Below, in pieces: positions 35,552-42,982 of a DNA stretch of 64,000 nucleotides (position 1 is the stretch's first letter; each line of letters opens with the position of its first letter). The notes beneath the pieces are model-generated. The model saw only the letters and a program-made list of their open reading frames with translations. It did not search any database and was not told the origin of the DNA. The position numbers and the translations under genes were made by a program. The stretch comes from Amycolatopsis albispora (lineage in GTDB: Bacteria; Actinomycetota; Actinomycetes; Mycobacteriales; Pseudonocardiaceae): positions 8,618,001 to 8,682,000 of the forward strand of contig NZ_CP015163.1 of the NCBI RefSeq assembly GCF_003312875.1, given 5' to 3'.

Positions 35552-36084
35552 CGGAGGGTCTGCCCGGTCAGGGTGACGTCCTCCAGCGCGCGGAGGTAGT
35601 GCGGGACGACGGTCGTCGCGTCCCGCACCCAGCCCGGGCTGACGACGTTGACCCGCAGTCCGCGCGGAAGTTCCGCCGCGGCCGCCGCCACGAACGCCTC
35701 CAGGCCCGAGTTGGTCAGCGCGCCGAAGCTGCTGCCCGGCGTCGGTTCCTCGAAGGTGCCCGAGGTCAAGGTGACCGAACCGCCGTCCGGCAGGTGCTCG
35801 ACGGCCCGCCGCAGCAGCCGCACCTGCCCGAGCAGCTTGGTCTCCAGCCCGGTGAAGAACTCCTCGTCGGTGCCCGAGTCGATGGGCACGAGCGCGCCGC
35901 TCGCCGCGCAGCAGAGCACGGCGTCGAGAGGCCCGGCTGTGGCGAAGAGGCCCTCGGGGCGGGCGATGTCCACTGGACTGGAACTGGTCCGCGAAACGGG
36001 AACCACGTCGTACCCACGGTCGCGCAGGGCCGCGGTCACCGCGGTGCCGATGGTTCCGGTCGCACCGATCACTGCAACTCTCAC
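35548..36084 (-). CDS. Short-chain dehydrogenase/reductase
   Basis: This 178-residue protein is short for an SDR. It has the NAD(P) motif VAVIGATGTIGTAVTAAL, a catalytic serine region in GGSVTLTSGTF, and LTNSGLEAFVAAAAAELPRG. Here the usual YxxxK is replaced by NSGLEAF, so the canonical tyrosine and lysine are missing. It is the SDR subtype that commonly sits divergent from an XRE-type regulator, as here. Catalysis may differ from classical SDRs. GTG 36084 lies 7 nt after CAGGAT. Confidence 0.8.
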   Translation of the reverse strand: MRVAVIGATGTIGTAVTAALRDRGYDVVPVSRTSSSPVDIARPEGLFATAGPLDAVLCCAASGALVPIDSGTDEEFFTGLETKLLGQVRLLRRAVEHLPDGGSVTLTSGTFEEPTPGSSFGALTNSGLEAFVAAAAAELPRGLRVNVVSPGWVRDATTVVPHYLRALEDVTLTGQTLR

Positions 36085-36115
36085 GCCGCCGATCCTGCGT
36101 GAACCGGCGTGGTCG

Positions 36116-36140
36116 TGCCTGCCCCTGCCAGGGGCAGGCA
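36116..36140. promoter_or_regulatory. Palindromic operator between SDR gene and XRE-type regulator
   Basis: TGCCTGCCCCTG at 36116-36127 is the exact reverse complement of CAGGGGCAGGCA at 36129-36140, with one central base. It lies 31 bp before the SDR start and 10 bp before the regulator start, so it would overlap both promoters. It is the probable binding site of the XRE/MmyB-type regulator. Confidence 0.7.
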
Positions 36141-36150
36141 TGCTGGGGCC

Positions 36151-36957
36151 ATGCTGGGTGAATTCCTCCGCGACCGCCGCGCGCGGTTGCGGCCCGCCGA
36201 CGTCGGGCTGGCCGACTACGGCGAAGTCCGCCGCGTTCCCGGCCTGCGCCGCGAGGAACTGGCGGCCTTGGCGGGCGTCAGCCCCGGTTACTACCGGCGG
36301 CTGGAGCAGGGTGAGCACGGTGCGGTGTCCGAGGCCGTGCTCGAAGCGCTCGCCAAGGCGCTGCGCCTCGACGACGAGGAACGCGCGCACCTGCACGCGC
36401 TGGCGAACGCCAAGACCGTGCACCCGGAGATGCCGGAGCGGCTGGCACCACGGCATCGTGTGCTGCTCGGCGCCGTGGGAGCCGTTCCCGCGCTGATCCT
36501 CGGCAGGCACACCGACGTGCTGGCGTGGAACCGCCTCGGCCACGCGCTGCTCGCCCCGCACCTGGATTTCGACGCCCGGCCGAACTGGGCACGCCTGTTC
36601 TTCCTGGACGCTCGCGTGCGCGGACTGTTCGACTCGGACAAGGCTGCCGACACCGTCGCCGATCTGCGCCACCTCGCGGGCCGTCGCCCCGGCGACACCG
36701 CGCTGACCGCGCTCATCGACGAGTTGCGCCGCGCCAGCCCCGAATTCGCCGGGCTGTGGGCGGCGCACCCGGTGCGCGGCTGCGCGCACCACACGCGTGT
36801 CTACCGGCACGCCACGGCGGGCCCGCTCACGCTGACCGACGAACTCCTGCCGCTGCCGGACAGCGACGGCCAGCGGCTCGTCCTTTTCTACGCCGAGCCG
36901 GGTTCGCCGTCGGAAGCCGGGTTGAGGGAGCTGAGCAGGGCGTCGAGCTTGCGGTAG
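36151..36957 (+). CDS. XRE-family regulator with MmyB-like ligand domain
   Basis: This 268-residue protein starts with a helix-turn-helix (VPGLRREELAALAGVSPGYY, RRLEQG). An MmyB-like ligand-binding domain follows (LIDELRRASPEFAGLWAAHP, then VRGCAHHTRVYRH and LVLFYAEPGS). Members of this group repress a divergent short-chain dehydrogenase and may bind fatty-acid-like ligands. ATG 36151 gives the conserved start MLGEFLRDRRARL. Its 3' end overlaps the convergent ArsR gene by 70 bp. Confidence 0.88.
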   Translation: MLGEFLRDRRARLRPADVGLADYGEVRRVPGLRREELAALAGVSPGYYRRLEQGEHGAVSEAVLEALAKALRLDDEERAHLHALANAKTVHPEMPERLAPRHRVLLGAVGAVPALILGRHTDVLAWNRLGHALLAPHLDFDARPNWARLFFLDARVRGLFDSDKAADTVADLRHLAGRRPGDTALTALIDELRRASPEFAGLWAAHPVRGCAHHTRVYRHATAGPLTLTDELLPLPDSDGQRLVLFYAEPGSPSEAGLRELSRASSLR

Positions 36958-37244
36958 CGGCTTTCGGCGGCCAGGCGGTAGGTGTCGATCCAGCCGGTCA
37001 GCGCTTCGAGCGCGGCGGGGGCCAGGTGGCACGGGCGGCGCTGGCCGTCGCGGCTGCGGGTGATCAGGCCGGCCGCCTCCAGCACCTGGATGTGCCGCGA
37101 AACCGCCTGCTTGGTGATGGTGAACGGCTCGGCCAGCTCGTTCACCGTGGCCTCACCGCGGGACAGGCGCGCGATCATCGCCCGCCGCACGGGATCGCCG
37201 AGCGCGGCGAAGGCCCGGTCCAGCCACTCGTCATCCACCGTCAT
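36888..37244 (-). CDS. ArsR-family winged-helix repressor
   Basis: This 118-residue protein has the ArsR fold: RAFAALGDPVRRAMIARLSR, then EPFTITKQAVSRHIQVLEAA (recognition helix) and a beta wing with RSRDGQRRPCHLAP. There is no CVC metal box; it resembles the non-metal subgroup that often accompanies SRPBCC/AHSA1 genes. One such gene (38466) is nearby but not adjacent. ATG 37244 lies 6 nt after TAGGTT (complement of 37251-37256), so it is probably leaderless, inside an unusually AT-rich 40-bp promoter. Confidence 0.87.
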   Translation of the reverse strand: MTVDDEWLDRAFAALGDPVRRAMIARLSRGEATVNELAEPFTITKQAVSRHIQVLEAAGLITRSRDGQRRPCHLAPAALEALTGWIDTYRLAAESRYRKLDALLSSLNPASDGEPGSA

Positions 37245-37304
37245 TAAGGCAACCTAGCGTTTTATCAACAAGTCAGTTTACTATAGGTGGCGCCCGCGGA
37301 CCCG

Positions 37305-37988
37305 TCAACCGCGGCGCAGGCCGCGCAGCAGCATGTCCAGCCCGAAGCGGAAGCGGTCCGCCGAGGTTTCCGCCGAGAAGTACTGGCCGAGGGTGAGCAT
37401 GTTCGGGAACCGGCCCGGCATCGAGCTGAGGTACTCGTGCATCTGGCGCCCGCGCTCGGCGGCCTCGTCCTCGGCGAACTCGCCCGACGCCCAGCCGCTG
37501 GCCTCGTAGGCGAATGCCTTGGTGTACAAGGAAAGCGCGTCGGAGGCGTAGGCGGCGTCCCGTTCGGACAGTCCACCGGCACGCAGCAGGGCGAGCACCG
37601 TTTCCCCATGCTGCAAGGCGTTCGGGCCCACGGGCACCTGTGTCGCCCAGGCGACCTTCGCGATGCCGGGATGGGCCAGCATCGCCGAAAGCTGGCCCTG
37701 CAGCACTTCCCGGAGCTGCTCGTCCCAGCGCGCCGGGTCCGGTTCGGGCAGCTCGACCTCGCCCAGCACCTGGTCGAACATCAGCTCGTGCAGTTCGTCC
37801 TTGTTGGACACGTGTGCGTAGAGCGAGGCCGCGCCGGTGTCCAGCGCCTGGGCGACCCGCCGCATGCTCACCGCGTCGATGCCTTCGGCGTCGAGCAGTT
37901 CGAGTGCGGTGCGCACGATCAGCTCGGCGGACAGCTGCGGTTTCACCGCGCGTCCGGAGCGCCGCCACGGCGGAGCGGGAACGGTCAT
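37305..37988 (-). CDS. TetR-family repressor
   Basis: This 227-residue protein has the TetR DNA-binding domain (SAELIVRTALELLDAEGIDA, MRRVAQALDTGAASLYAHVS) and a TetR_C-like ligand domain of the tetracycline-repressor group. ATG 37988 follows TACAGT (complement of 37996-38001) by 7 nt, implying a leaderless mRNA. It is divergent from a DUF4440-type gene, and three evenly spaced 13-bp operators fill the gap, so both promoters should be repressed until a ligand binds. The ligand is unknown. Confidence 0.9.
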   Translation of the reverse strand: MTVPAPPWRRSGRAVKPQLSAELIVRTALELLDAEGIDAVSMRRVAQALDTGAASLYAHVSNKDELHELMFDQVLGEVELPEPDPARWDEQLREVLQGQLSAMLAHPGIAKVAWATQVPVGPNALQHGETVLALLRAGGLSERDAAYASDALSLYTKAFAYEASGWASGEFAEDEAAERGRQMHEYLSSMPGRFPNMLTLGQYFSAETSADRFRFGLDMLLRGLRRG

Positions 37989-38002
37989 GGCGAACACTGT
38001 AC

Positions 38003-38058
38003 TTGACACGAACAGTGTTCGTAAGTACGAATGGTGTTCGTCAAACGAACGGTGTTCG
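38003..38058 (+). promoter_or_regulatory. Promoter of the DUF4440 gene with three TetR operators
   Basis: TTGACA (38003-38008) and TACGAA (38026-38031) are 17 bp apart, a near-ideal housekeeping promoter. Three near-palindromic 13-mers sit on it: CGAACAGTGTTCG (38009-38021), CGAATGGTGTTCG (38028-38040) and CGAACGGTGTTCG (38046-38058). Their centres are 18-19 bp apart. A further half site CGAACACTGT lies at 37991-38000. The first site fills the promoter spacer, so repression by the adjacent TetR protein is expected. Confidence 0.8.
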
Positions 38059-38070
38059 AAGGAGATGGGC

Positions 38071-38469
38071 ATGAGCGAGCAGGCGGTGTTCAGCACGCTG
38101 AACGAGCTGACCGAGGCATGGAACGCGGGCGACGCGGCGGCGTACGCGCGGCTGTTCCTCGAAGACGCGGACTACGTGAACTTCATGGGGCAGAACAGCC
38201 GGGGCCGGGCGGCTATCGAGGAGAGCCACCGGTTCCTCTTCGACGGCCCGCTCAAGGGCTCGAAGATGACCTGCGGCACCACGCCGCCCGCGGTCCGGTT
38301 CGTGCGCCCGGACGTGGCGATCGTGGTCATCGGCGGCGGCACCACGCTCGACGGCGCGGACGAGGACCCGAGCCGGGCGTCGACGGTCACCTTTGTGCTG
38401 GTGGAGGAGCCGGAAGGCTGGCGCATCGCGTCGTTCCAGAACACGCGGCGCACGGCGGTGCCGTCGTGA
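38071..38469 (+). CDS. SnoaL/DUF4440-like (SgcJ/EcaC) protein
   Basis: This 132-residue protein has the cystatin-like alpha+beta cone of the NTF2 superfamily. It begins STLNELTEAWNAGDAAAYARL and continues with a GRAAIEESHRFLF helix and beta strands (ASTVTFVLVEEPEGWRIASF, QNTRR). Relatives include antibiotic-pathway helper enzymes (SgcJ/EcaC type). ATG 38071 is 6 bp after GGAG. It is controlled by a strong promoter bearing three TetR operators and is translationally coupled (GTGA) to the next gene. Confidence 0.85.
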   Translation: MSEQAVFSTLNELTEAWNAGDAAAYARLFLEDADYVNFMGQNSRGRAAIEESHRFLFDGPLKGSKMTCGTTPPAVRFVRPDVAIVVIGGGTTLDGADEDPSRASTVTFVLVEEPEGWRIASFQNTRRTAVPS

Positions 38470-38795
38470 AGCTGATGGTCGAGGTCGCCGGTGTGGTCGA
38501 GGCGCCGCCCGAGCGCGTGCTCGCCGCGGTCGCCCGTGACACCGGCTGGCGGCGCGACGGCGACACGGTCTGGGCGCAGGGTGGCTGGTGGTACCGCGGT
38601 GAGTACCTGGTGTCACCGGCGGCGGGTGGTTCGCGGGTGGTCCACCGGGTGTTCAACGTGGCGCGGAGTCCGGTGTGGACGGTCGCGCTGGCCAACCGGC
38701 TGTTCATCGGCTTCCGCGAGCGGACCAGGGACGGGGTCGGTGCCCTGCTGGCCAGGGTCGGCGAGGAACTGGGGTGCGCGGCCCGGCTGACGTGA
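38466..38795 (+). CDS. Small SRPBCC-like protein
   Basis: This 109-residue protein looks like a short START/SRPBCC fold: VEVAGVVEAPPERVLAAVAR at the N-terminus, then GWWYRGEYLVSPAAGGSRVV (beta strands) and a C-terminal helix GVGALLARVGEELG. The family binds hydrophobic ligands in a central cavity. GTG 38466 overlaps the DUF4440 stop, so both belong to one TetR-controlled operon. The assignment is by pattern and the exact family is uncertain. Confidence 0.65.
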   Translation: MKLMVEVAGVVEAPPERVLAAVARDTGWRRDGDTVWAQGGWWYRGEYLVSPAAGGSRVVHRVFNVARSPVWTVALANRLFIGFRERTRDGVGALLARVGEELGCAARLT

Positions 38796-38896
38796 CGTAG
38801 GTCTCAATCCGCCGGTCCAGCCTGCTCGGGGTGCCCCGGAGCGATCTTCGAGCCAGGCTGGGGCGGTGCTGATCTGTGCGGGCGCGAAGCTTCCCG

Positions 38897-38915
38897 TTAG
38901 GCTAGCCTTAGCTAG
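38897..38915 (+). promoter_or_regulatory. IdeR/DmdR-type iron box
   Basis: TTAGGCTAGCCTTAGCTAG matches the 19-bp iron-box consensus TTAGGTTAGSCTAACCTAA at 15 positions by my count. It lies 34-52 bp before the start of a siderophore-interacting protein, the classic target. Iron-loaded repressor would shut the gene off. Confidence 0.8.
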
Positions 38916-38948
38916 CACGTGAACCCGAGGATTCGAAGGGGGCCACTC

Positions 38949-39776
38949 ATGGCGGAGCGTCCAGCGCGGCGTCCCCGGCCGCTCATCCGCCTGCGCGTCC
39001 TGCGCACCGAGCGGCTCACGCCGCACATGGTGCGCGTGGTCGCCGGTGGGGAGAACCTCGCGCAGTTCACCGAGAACGGGTTCACCGACGCCTACGTGAA
39101 GCTGTGCTTCCCGGTACCGGGCGTGACCTATCCGGAGCCGATGGACCTGCAGCGCATCCGCGCCGAGCTGCCGCGGGAGCAGTGGCCGCGGACGCGGACC
39201 TACACCGTGCGGTACTTCGACCGGAAGGCCGGCGAGTTCGCCATCGACTTCGTGGTGCACGGGGACGAGGGCTTGGCCGGACCGTGGGCGCTCAACGTCA
39301 AACCCGGCGACGACCTGCTCTTCGCGGGGCCCGGCGGTGCCTACGCGCCCGGTGACGAGGCCGACTGGCACCTGCTGGTCGGGGACGAGAGCGCGCTGCC
39401 CGCGATCTCGGCTTCGCTCGAGCGCATGCCGTCCGGTGCGCGGGTGCGGGCGTTCATCCTGGTCGGCGGGCCGGACGAGGAACTGCCGCTGGCCACCAAG
39501 GCCGACGCGGAGATCACCTGGCTGCACCGCTCGGCCGGTGGTGACCTGGTGCGCGCGGTGCGAGACCTCGACTTCGGCGACGGTGTGGTGCAGGCCTTCG
39601 TGCACGGCGAAGCCGACTTCGTCCGCGAATTGCGGCGGCACCTGCTCAACGAGCGCGGCGTCCGGAAGGACCTGCTGTCCATTTCGGGCTACTGGCGCCG
39701 AGGCAAGGACGAAGACGGCTGGCAGGCCGAAAAGGCCGAGGAACGAGCCAAGGAACAGGCCGCGGCTGCTTCCTGA
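38949..39776 (+). CDS. Siderophore-interacting protein (ferric-siderophore reductase)
   Basis: This 275-residue FAD-dependent protein of the SIP/ViuB family releases iron from imported ferric siderophores using NAD(P)H. The FAD-binding segment is WPRTRTYTVRYFD, the domain junction has FAGPGGAYAP, and the SIP C-terminal domain contains LLVGDESALPAISASLERM and AFVHGEADFVRELRRHL. It ends with the typical GYWRRGKDEDGWQ tail. ATG 38949 has GAAGGGGG upstream. The iron box in its promoter agrees with the function. Confidence 0.93.
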   Translation: MAERPARRPRPLIRLRVLRTERLTPHMVRVVAGGENLAQFTENGFTDAYVKLCFPVPGVTYPEPMDLQRIRAELPREQWPRTRTYTVRYFDRKAGEFAIDFVVHGDEGLAGPWALNVKPGDDLLFAGPGGAYAPGDEADWHLLVGDESALPAISASLERMPSGARVRAFILVGGPDEELPLATKADAEITWLHRSAGGDLVRAVRDLDFGDGVVQAFVHGEADFVRELRRHLLNERGVRKDLLSISGYWRRGKDEDGWQAEKAEERAKEQAAAAS

Positions 39777-39813
39777 CGCGGGTTATCGGAATGTCCGGTG
39801 TAACATCGATGAC

Positions 39814-40086
39814 GTGGGCAACAGGCAGCTGAACTACGATGTGCCGGCCGGGGCAACCCGTCGGGTTCGTTCTGCTGCCAGCGGTTTACACAAGCCTGCC
39901 GGACTGACGGCGCGAAGGTCGGCCGTTGGCCGATTCGGCGCTGATCGCACACCGGAACCAACGGCCGAGGAGAAGCCGGCGACTCCGGAGCCGTATTCAT
40001 TGCCGACTTTTCTGGGGATGTTCGACCTGCCTGCCGACTCGTCCGAGCGGGTCAAGGCCGTTGTCCGCGGCCAGGACGACGCCTGA
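39814..40086 (+). CDS. Putative antitoxin partner of the VapC-like toxin
   Basis: This 90-residue basic protein directly precedes a PIN-domain toxin. The N-terminal half (RRVRSAASGLHKPAGLTARR) is basic and could contact DNA. The C-terminal half (SLPTFLGMFDLPADSSERVK) has the hydrophobic pattern expected to plug a PIN active site. I see no clear ribbon-helix-helix or AbrB motif, so the family is unknown. The GTG start lies 7 nt after TAACAT (39801-39806), a leaderless layout. Codon use is less GC-biased than that of neighbours, hinting at acquisition. Confidence 0.6.
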   Translation: MGNRQLNYDVPAGATRRVRSAASGLHKPAGLTARRSAVGRFGADRTPEPTAEEKPATPEPYSLPTFLGMFDLPADSSERVKAVVRGQDDA

Positions 40087-40116
40087 ACCTCTGGCGACGG
40101 GACGGTAGAACCTCTA

Positions 40117-40554
40117 ATGGCGCGTCCGATCGTGGTTGACGCCGGTCCGCTCATTGCCATGGTCAGCCGCAAGGATGATCATCACCAGGCGGTTGTCGCG
40201 TGGTTGAAGTCGGCTGCCACCCGTGATCTCCTCGTGCCCTCCCTGGTACTCACCGAAGTGTGCCAGTACATTGAGAAGCACCTTGGCGGCGAAGCCGAGG
40301 CTGCGTTCATCGAGGAACTCATGCGGTCACCCCAGATCCGGATCTATCACCCGATGGACGACGACTTCCGTCGGATGGCCGTGTTGATGCGGCAGTATGC
40401 CGACTGGCCGCTCGGCGTGGCGGATGCGGCGGTGGTGGCCACCGCGGAACGGCTGAAGACCGTTGAGGTGGCCACCGTGGATCGTCGGCACTTCGAGCAC
40501 ATCAAGCCCGTGCATGTCTCGTACTTCAGGATCTACCCCGAGGCCGATCAGTAG
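40117..40554 (+). CDS. VapC-like PIN-domain ribonuclease toxin
   Basis: This 145-residue PIN-domain protein has the acidic metal-binding set visible: Asp8 (IVVDAGPL), Glu47 (LVLTEVCQ), Asp103 (LGVADAAVVA) and Asp122 (ATVDRRHF). VapC toxins cleave tRNA or rRNA with Mg2+ or Mn2+. It starts 30 bp after the putative antitoxin gene, the standard order for vapBC. Its base composition is a little lower in GC than the surroundings. It is convergent with the pyrimidine-catabolism island. Confidence 0.85.
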   Translation: MARPIVVDAGPLIAMVSRKDDHHQAVVAWLKSAATRDLLVPSLVLTEVCQYIEKHLGGEAEAAFIEELMRSPQIRIYHPMDDDFRRMAVLMRQYADWPLGVADAAVVATAERLKTVEVATVDRRHFEHIKPVHVSYFRIYPEADQ

Positions 40555-40558
40555 GACC

Positions 40559-41557
40559 TCAGCCGCTTAGTTTGCCGACCACCTGTGAGCCGTAGGCCGA
40601 AAGCGTCTGCTCCCGTTCGTCGTGCATCAGGTAGAGCGAGAACTGGTCCACGCCCAGCTCGGCCAGTTCCTGCAGGCGTTCCACGTGCGCGCCCGCCGGT
40701 CCGGTCAGGCAGAACCGGTCGACGATCTCGTCCGGCACGAACTCGGTGGACGGGTTGCCCGCCTTGCCGTGGTGCGCGTAGTCGTACCCCTCGCGCTCCT
40801 TGATGTACTCGGTCAGCTCCCGCGGCACGTCACCCGATTCGCCGTAGCGGGCGACCAGGTCGGCCACGTGGTTCCCGACCATGCCACCGAACCAGCGCAG
40901 CTGCTCCCGCTGGTGCACCAGGTTGTCCCCGACGTAGGCGGGCGCCGCCACGCAGATGGTGATGCCTTCCGGGTCGCGGCCGGCGGCCCTGGCCGCCTCC
41001 CGCACCGAGCCGATCGTCCAGCGCGCGATGGCCGGGTCCGCGCACTGCAGGATGAACCCGTCGGCGTGCTCGCCGACCAGCTTCAGCGCCCGCGGCCCGT
41101 ACCCGGCCATCCACATCTCCAGCCGCCCGTCGCGGACCCACGGGATGCGCACCGGCTTGTCGCGCAGCAGCACCTCGCGGCCTTCGGCCAGCTCCTTGGT
41201 GACGTGCATGCACTCCCGCAGGGTGGCCAAAGTGGACGGTTTGAGCCCGACCACCCGGTGCGCGGAGTCCCCGCGGCCGATGCCGCACACCGTGCGGTTG
41301 CCGTACATGTCGTTCAGCGTGGCGAACAACGAGGCCAGCACCGACCAGTCCCGCGTGCCGGGACTGGTCACCATCGGGCCGACCACCATCGACGAGGTGG
41401 CCGCGAGGATCTGCGAGTAGATGACAAACGGCTCCTGCCACAGCACGCAGGAGTCGAAGGTCCAGCCGTACCGAAAGCCCTCGCCCTCGGCCGCGGTCAT
41501 CAGCCGGACCAGGTCGCCGGCCGGCGGATCCGTCTGGAGCACAACGCCGAAATCCAC
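40559..41557 (-). CDS. LLM-class (F420/flavin-dependent) oxidoreductase
   Basis: This 332-residue luciferase-like monooxygenase fold protein begins DFGVVLQTDPPAGDLVRLMT and has the MVVGPMVTSPGTRDWSVLAS strand and the GIGRGDSAHRVVGLKP segment of F420-binding members. The best fit by context and length is the subgroup (CPS_4043-like) repeatedly found next to dihydropyrimidinases. I prefer GTG 41557, as GAGGGG then lies 8 bp upstream; GTG 41566 overlaps that site. It lies 24 bp downstream of hydA and should be co-transcribed. The substrate is unknown; a pyrimidine-derived compound is likely. Confidence 0.8.
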   Translation of the reverse strand: MDFGVVLQTDPPAGDLVRLMTAAEGEGFRYGWTFDSCVLWQEPFVIYSQILAATSSMVVGPMVTSPGTRDWSVLASLFATLNDMYGNRTVCGIGRGDSAHRVVGLKPSTLATLRECMHVTKELAEGREVLLRDKPVRIPWVRDGRLEMWMAGYGPRALKLVGEHADGFILQCADPAIARWTIGSVREAARAAGRDPEGITICVAAPAYVGDNLVHQREQLRWFGGMVGNHVADLVARYGESGDVPRELTEYIKEREGYDYAHHGKAGNPSTEFVPDEIVDRFCLTGPAGAHVERLQELAELGVDQFSLYLMHDEREQTLSAYGSQVVGKLSG

Positions 41558-41580
41558 AGTGGACACCCCTCGGTCGCCGG

Positions 41581-42969
41581 TCAGCTCAGGTACTGGTTCA
41601 GGTCGCGCCGCAGGAACCGGCCGTGCGTGGTGGAGCCGGTGAACCCGTCCGCCGAGACCACCACCGATCCCCGCGACAGCACCGTTTCCACCCGGCCGGT
41701 CAGCTCGAAGCCCTCGTACGCCGAGTAGTCCACGTTCATGTGGTGCGTTTCCGCGGACAGCGTCTGCTTGGCGGCCGGGTCGTAGATCACGATGTCCGCG
41801 TCGGACCCGGCGGCGATCACGCCCTTGCGCGGGTACAGCCCGAACATGCGTGCCGGGGTGGTCGCGCAGGTCTCCACCCAGCGCTCCAGCGTGATCTCCC
41901 CGGCCACCACGCCCTGGTGCAGCAGGTCCATCCGGTGCTCCACGCCGGGCATGCCGTTCGGAATGGCGCGGAAGTCGTCGGTGCCCAGCACCTTCTGGTC
42001 CTCGAAGCAGAACGGGCAGTGGTCGGTGGACACCACGGACAGGTCGTTCGTGCGCAGCCCGCGCCACAGGTCCGCCTGGTGCTTCTTCTCCCGCAGCGGC
42101 GGCGAGGCCACGTACTTCGAGCCTTCGAAACCGGGCTTCGCCATGTCCTCAATGGACAGATAGAGGTACTGCGGGCAGGTTTCGGCGAACACGTTCTGCC
42201 CGTCGTTGCGCGCCTCCGCGACGGCCGCCAGTGCCTGCGCTGCGGAAAGGTGCACGATGTAGAGCGGGGAACCGGTCACCTTGGCCAGCTGGATCGCGCG
42301 GTGGGTGGCCTCGCCCTCCAGCTCCGGCGGCCGGGTCAGCCCGTGCTGCACCGGCTCGGTCTTGCCCGCGGCGAAGGCCTGCGCGGCCAGCTGGTCGATC
42401 GCGATGCCGTTCTCCGCGTGCATCATGATCGTCGACCCGGTTTCGCGGGCCTTCTGCATGGCCAGCAGGATCTCGCCGTCGGTGGAGTAGAACACGCCGG
42501 GATAGGCCATGAACATCTTGAAGCTGGTCACCCCGGCGCCGATGCACGACTCCATCTCCTTGAGCGTGGTGTCGTTCACATCGGAGATGATCATGTGGAA
42601 GCCGTAGTCGACGGCGCAGTTGCCGTCGGCCTTCTCGTGCCACTTGTCCAGTGTGGACTGCAGCGTGGTGCCCTTGGCCTGCACCGCGAAGTCGATGATC
42701 GTGGTGGTGCCGCCCCAGGCGGCGGCCGTGGTGCCGGTGCTGAAGGTGTCGTGCGAGAAGGTGCCGCCGAAGGGCATCTCCATGTGCGTGTGCGCGTCGA
42801 TGCCGCCGGGCATGACGTACTTCCCGGTCGCGTCGATCACCCGCTCCGCGTCGCCGAACACACCGGGCGCGGCCACCGCGGCGATCTTCTCGCCGTCCAC
42901 CAGCACGTCGGCGACGCTGGTGCCGGTCGAGCTGAGCACCGTGCCGCCCTTGATCAGGGTGCGTGTCAT
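41581..42969 (-). CDS. hydA: Dihydropyrimidinase
   Basis: This 462-residue amidohydrolase opens the ring of dihydrouracil and dihydrothymine to N-carbamoyl-beta-amino acids. The dinuclear zinc site is visible: His60 and His62 in GGIDAHTHMEMP, the carboxylated Lys151 in VTSFKMFMAYPG, and the late Asp in VVSTDHCPF. The length fits D-hydantoinase/dihydropyrimidinase. The ATG has GGAGG upstream. It follows the beta-ureidopropionase gene by 13 bp in the same operon. Confidence 0.93.
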   Translation of the reverse strand: MTRTLIKGGTVLSSTGTSVADVLVDGEKIAAVAAPGVFGDAERVIDATGKYVMPGGIDAHTHMEMPFGGTFSHDTFSTGTTAAAWGGTTTIIDFAVQAKGTTLQSTLDKWHEKADGNCAVDYGFHMIISDVNDTTLKEMESCIGAGVTSFKMFMAYPGVFYSTDGEILLAMQKARETGSTIMMHAENGIAIDQLAAQAFAAGKTEPVQHGLTRPPELEGEATHRAIQLAKVTGSPLYIVHLSAAQALAAVAEARNDGQNVFAETCPQYLYLSIEDMAKPGFEGSKYVASPPLREKKHQADLWRGLRTNDLSVVSTDHCPFCFEDQKVLGTDDFRAIPNGMPGVEHRMDLLHQGVVAGEITLERWVETCATTPARMFGLYPRKGVIAAGSDADIVIYDPAAKQTLSAETHHMNVDYSAYEGFELTGRVETVLSRGSVVVSADGFTGSTTHGRFLRRDLNQYLS

Positions 42970-42982
42970 GCGGAAAACCTCC

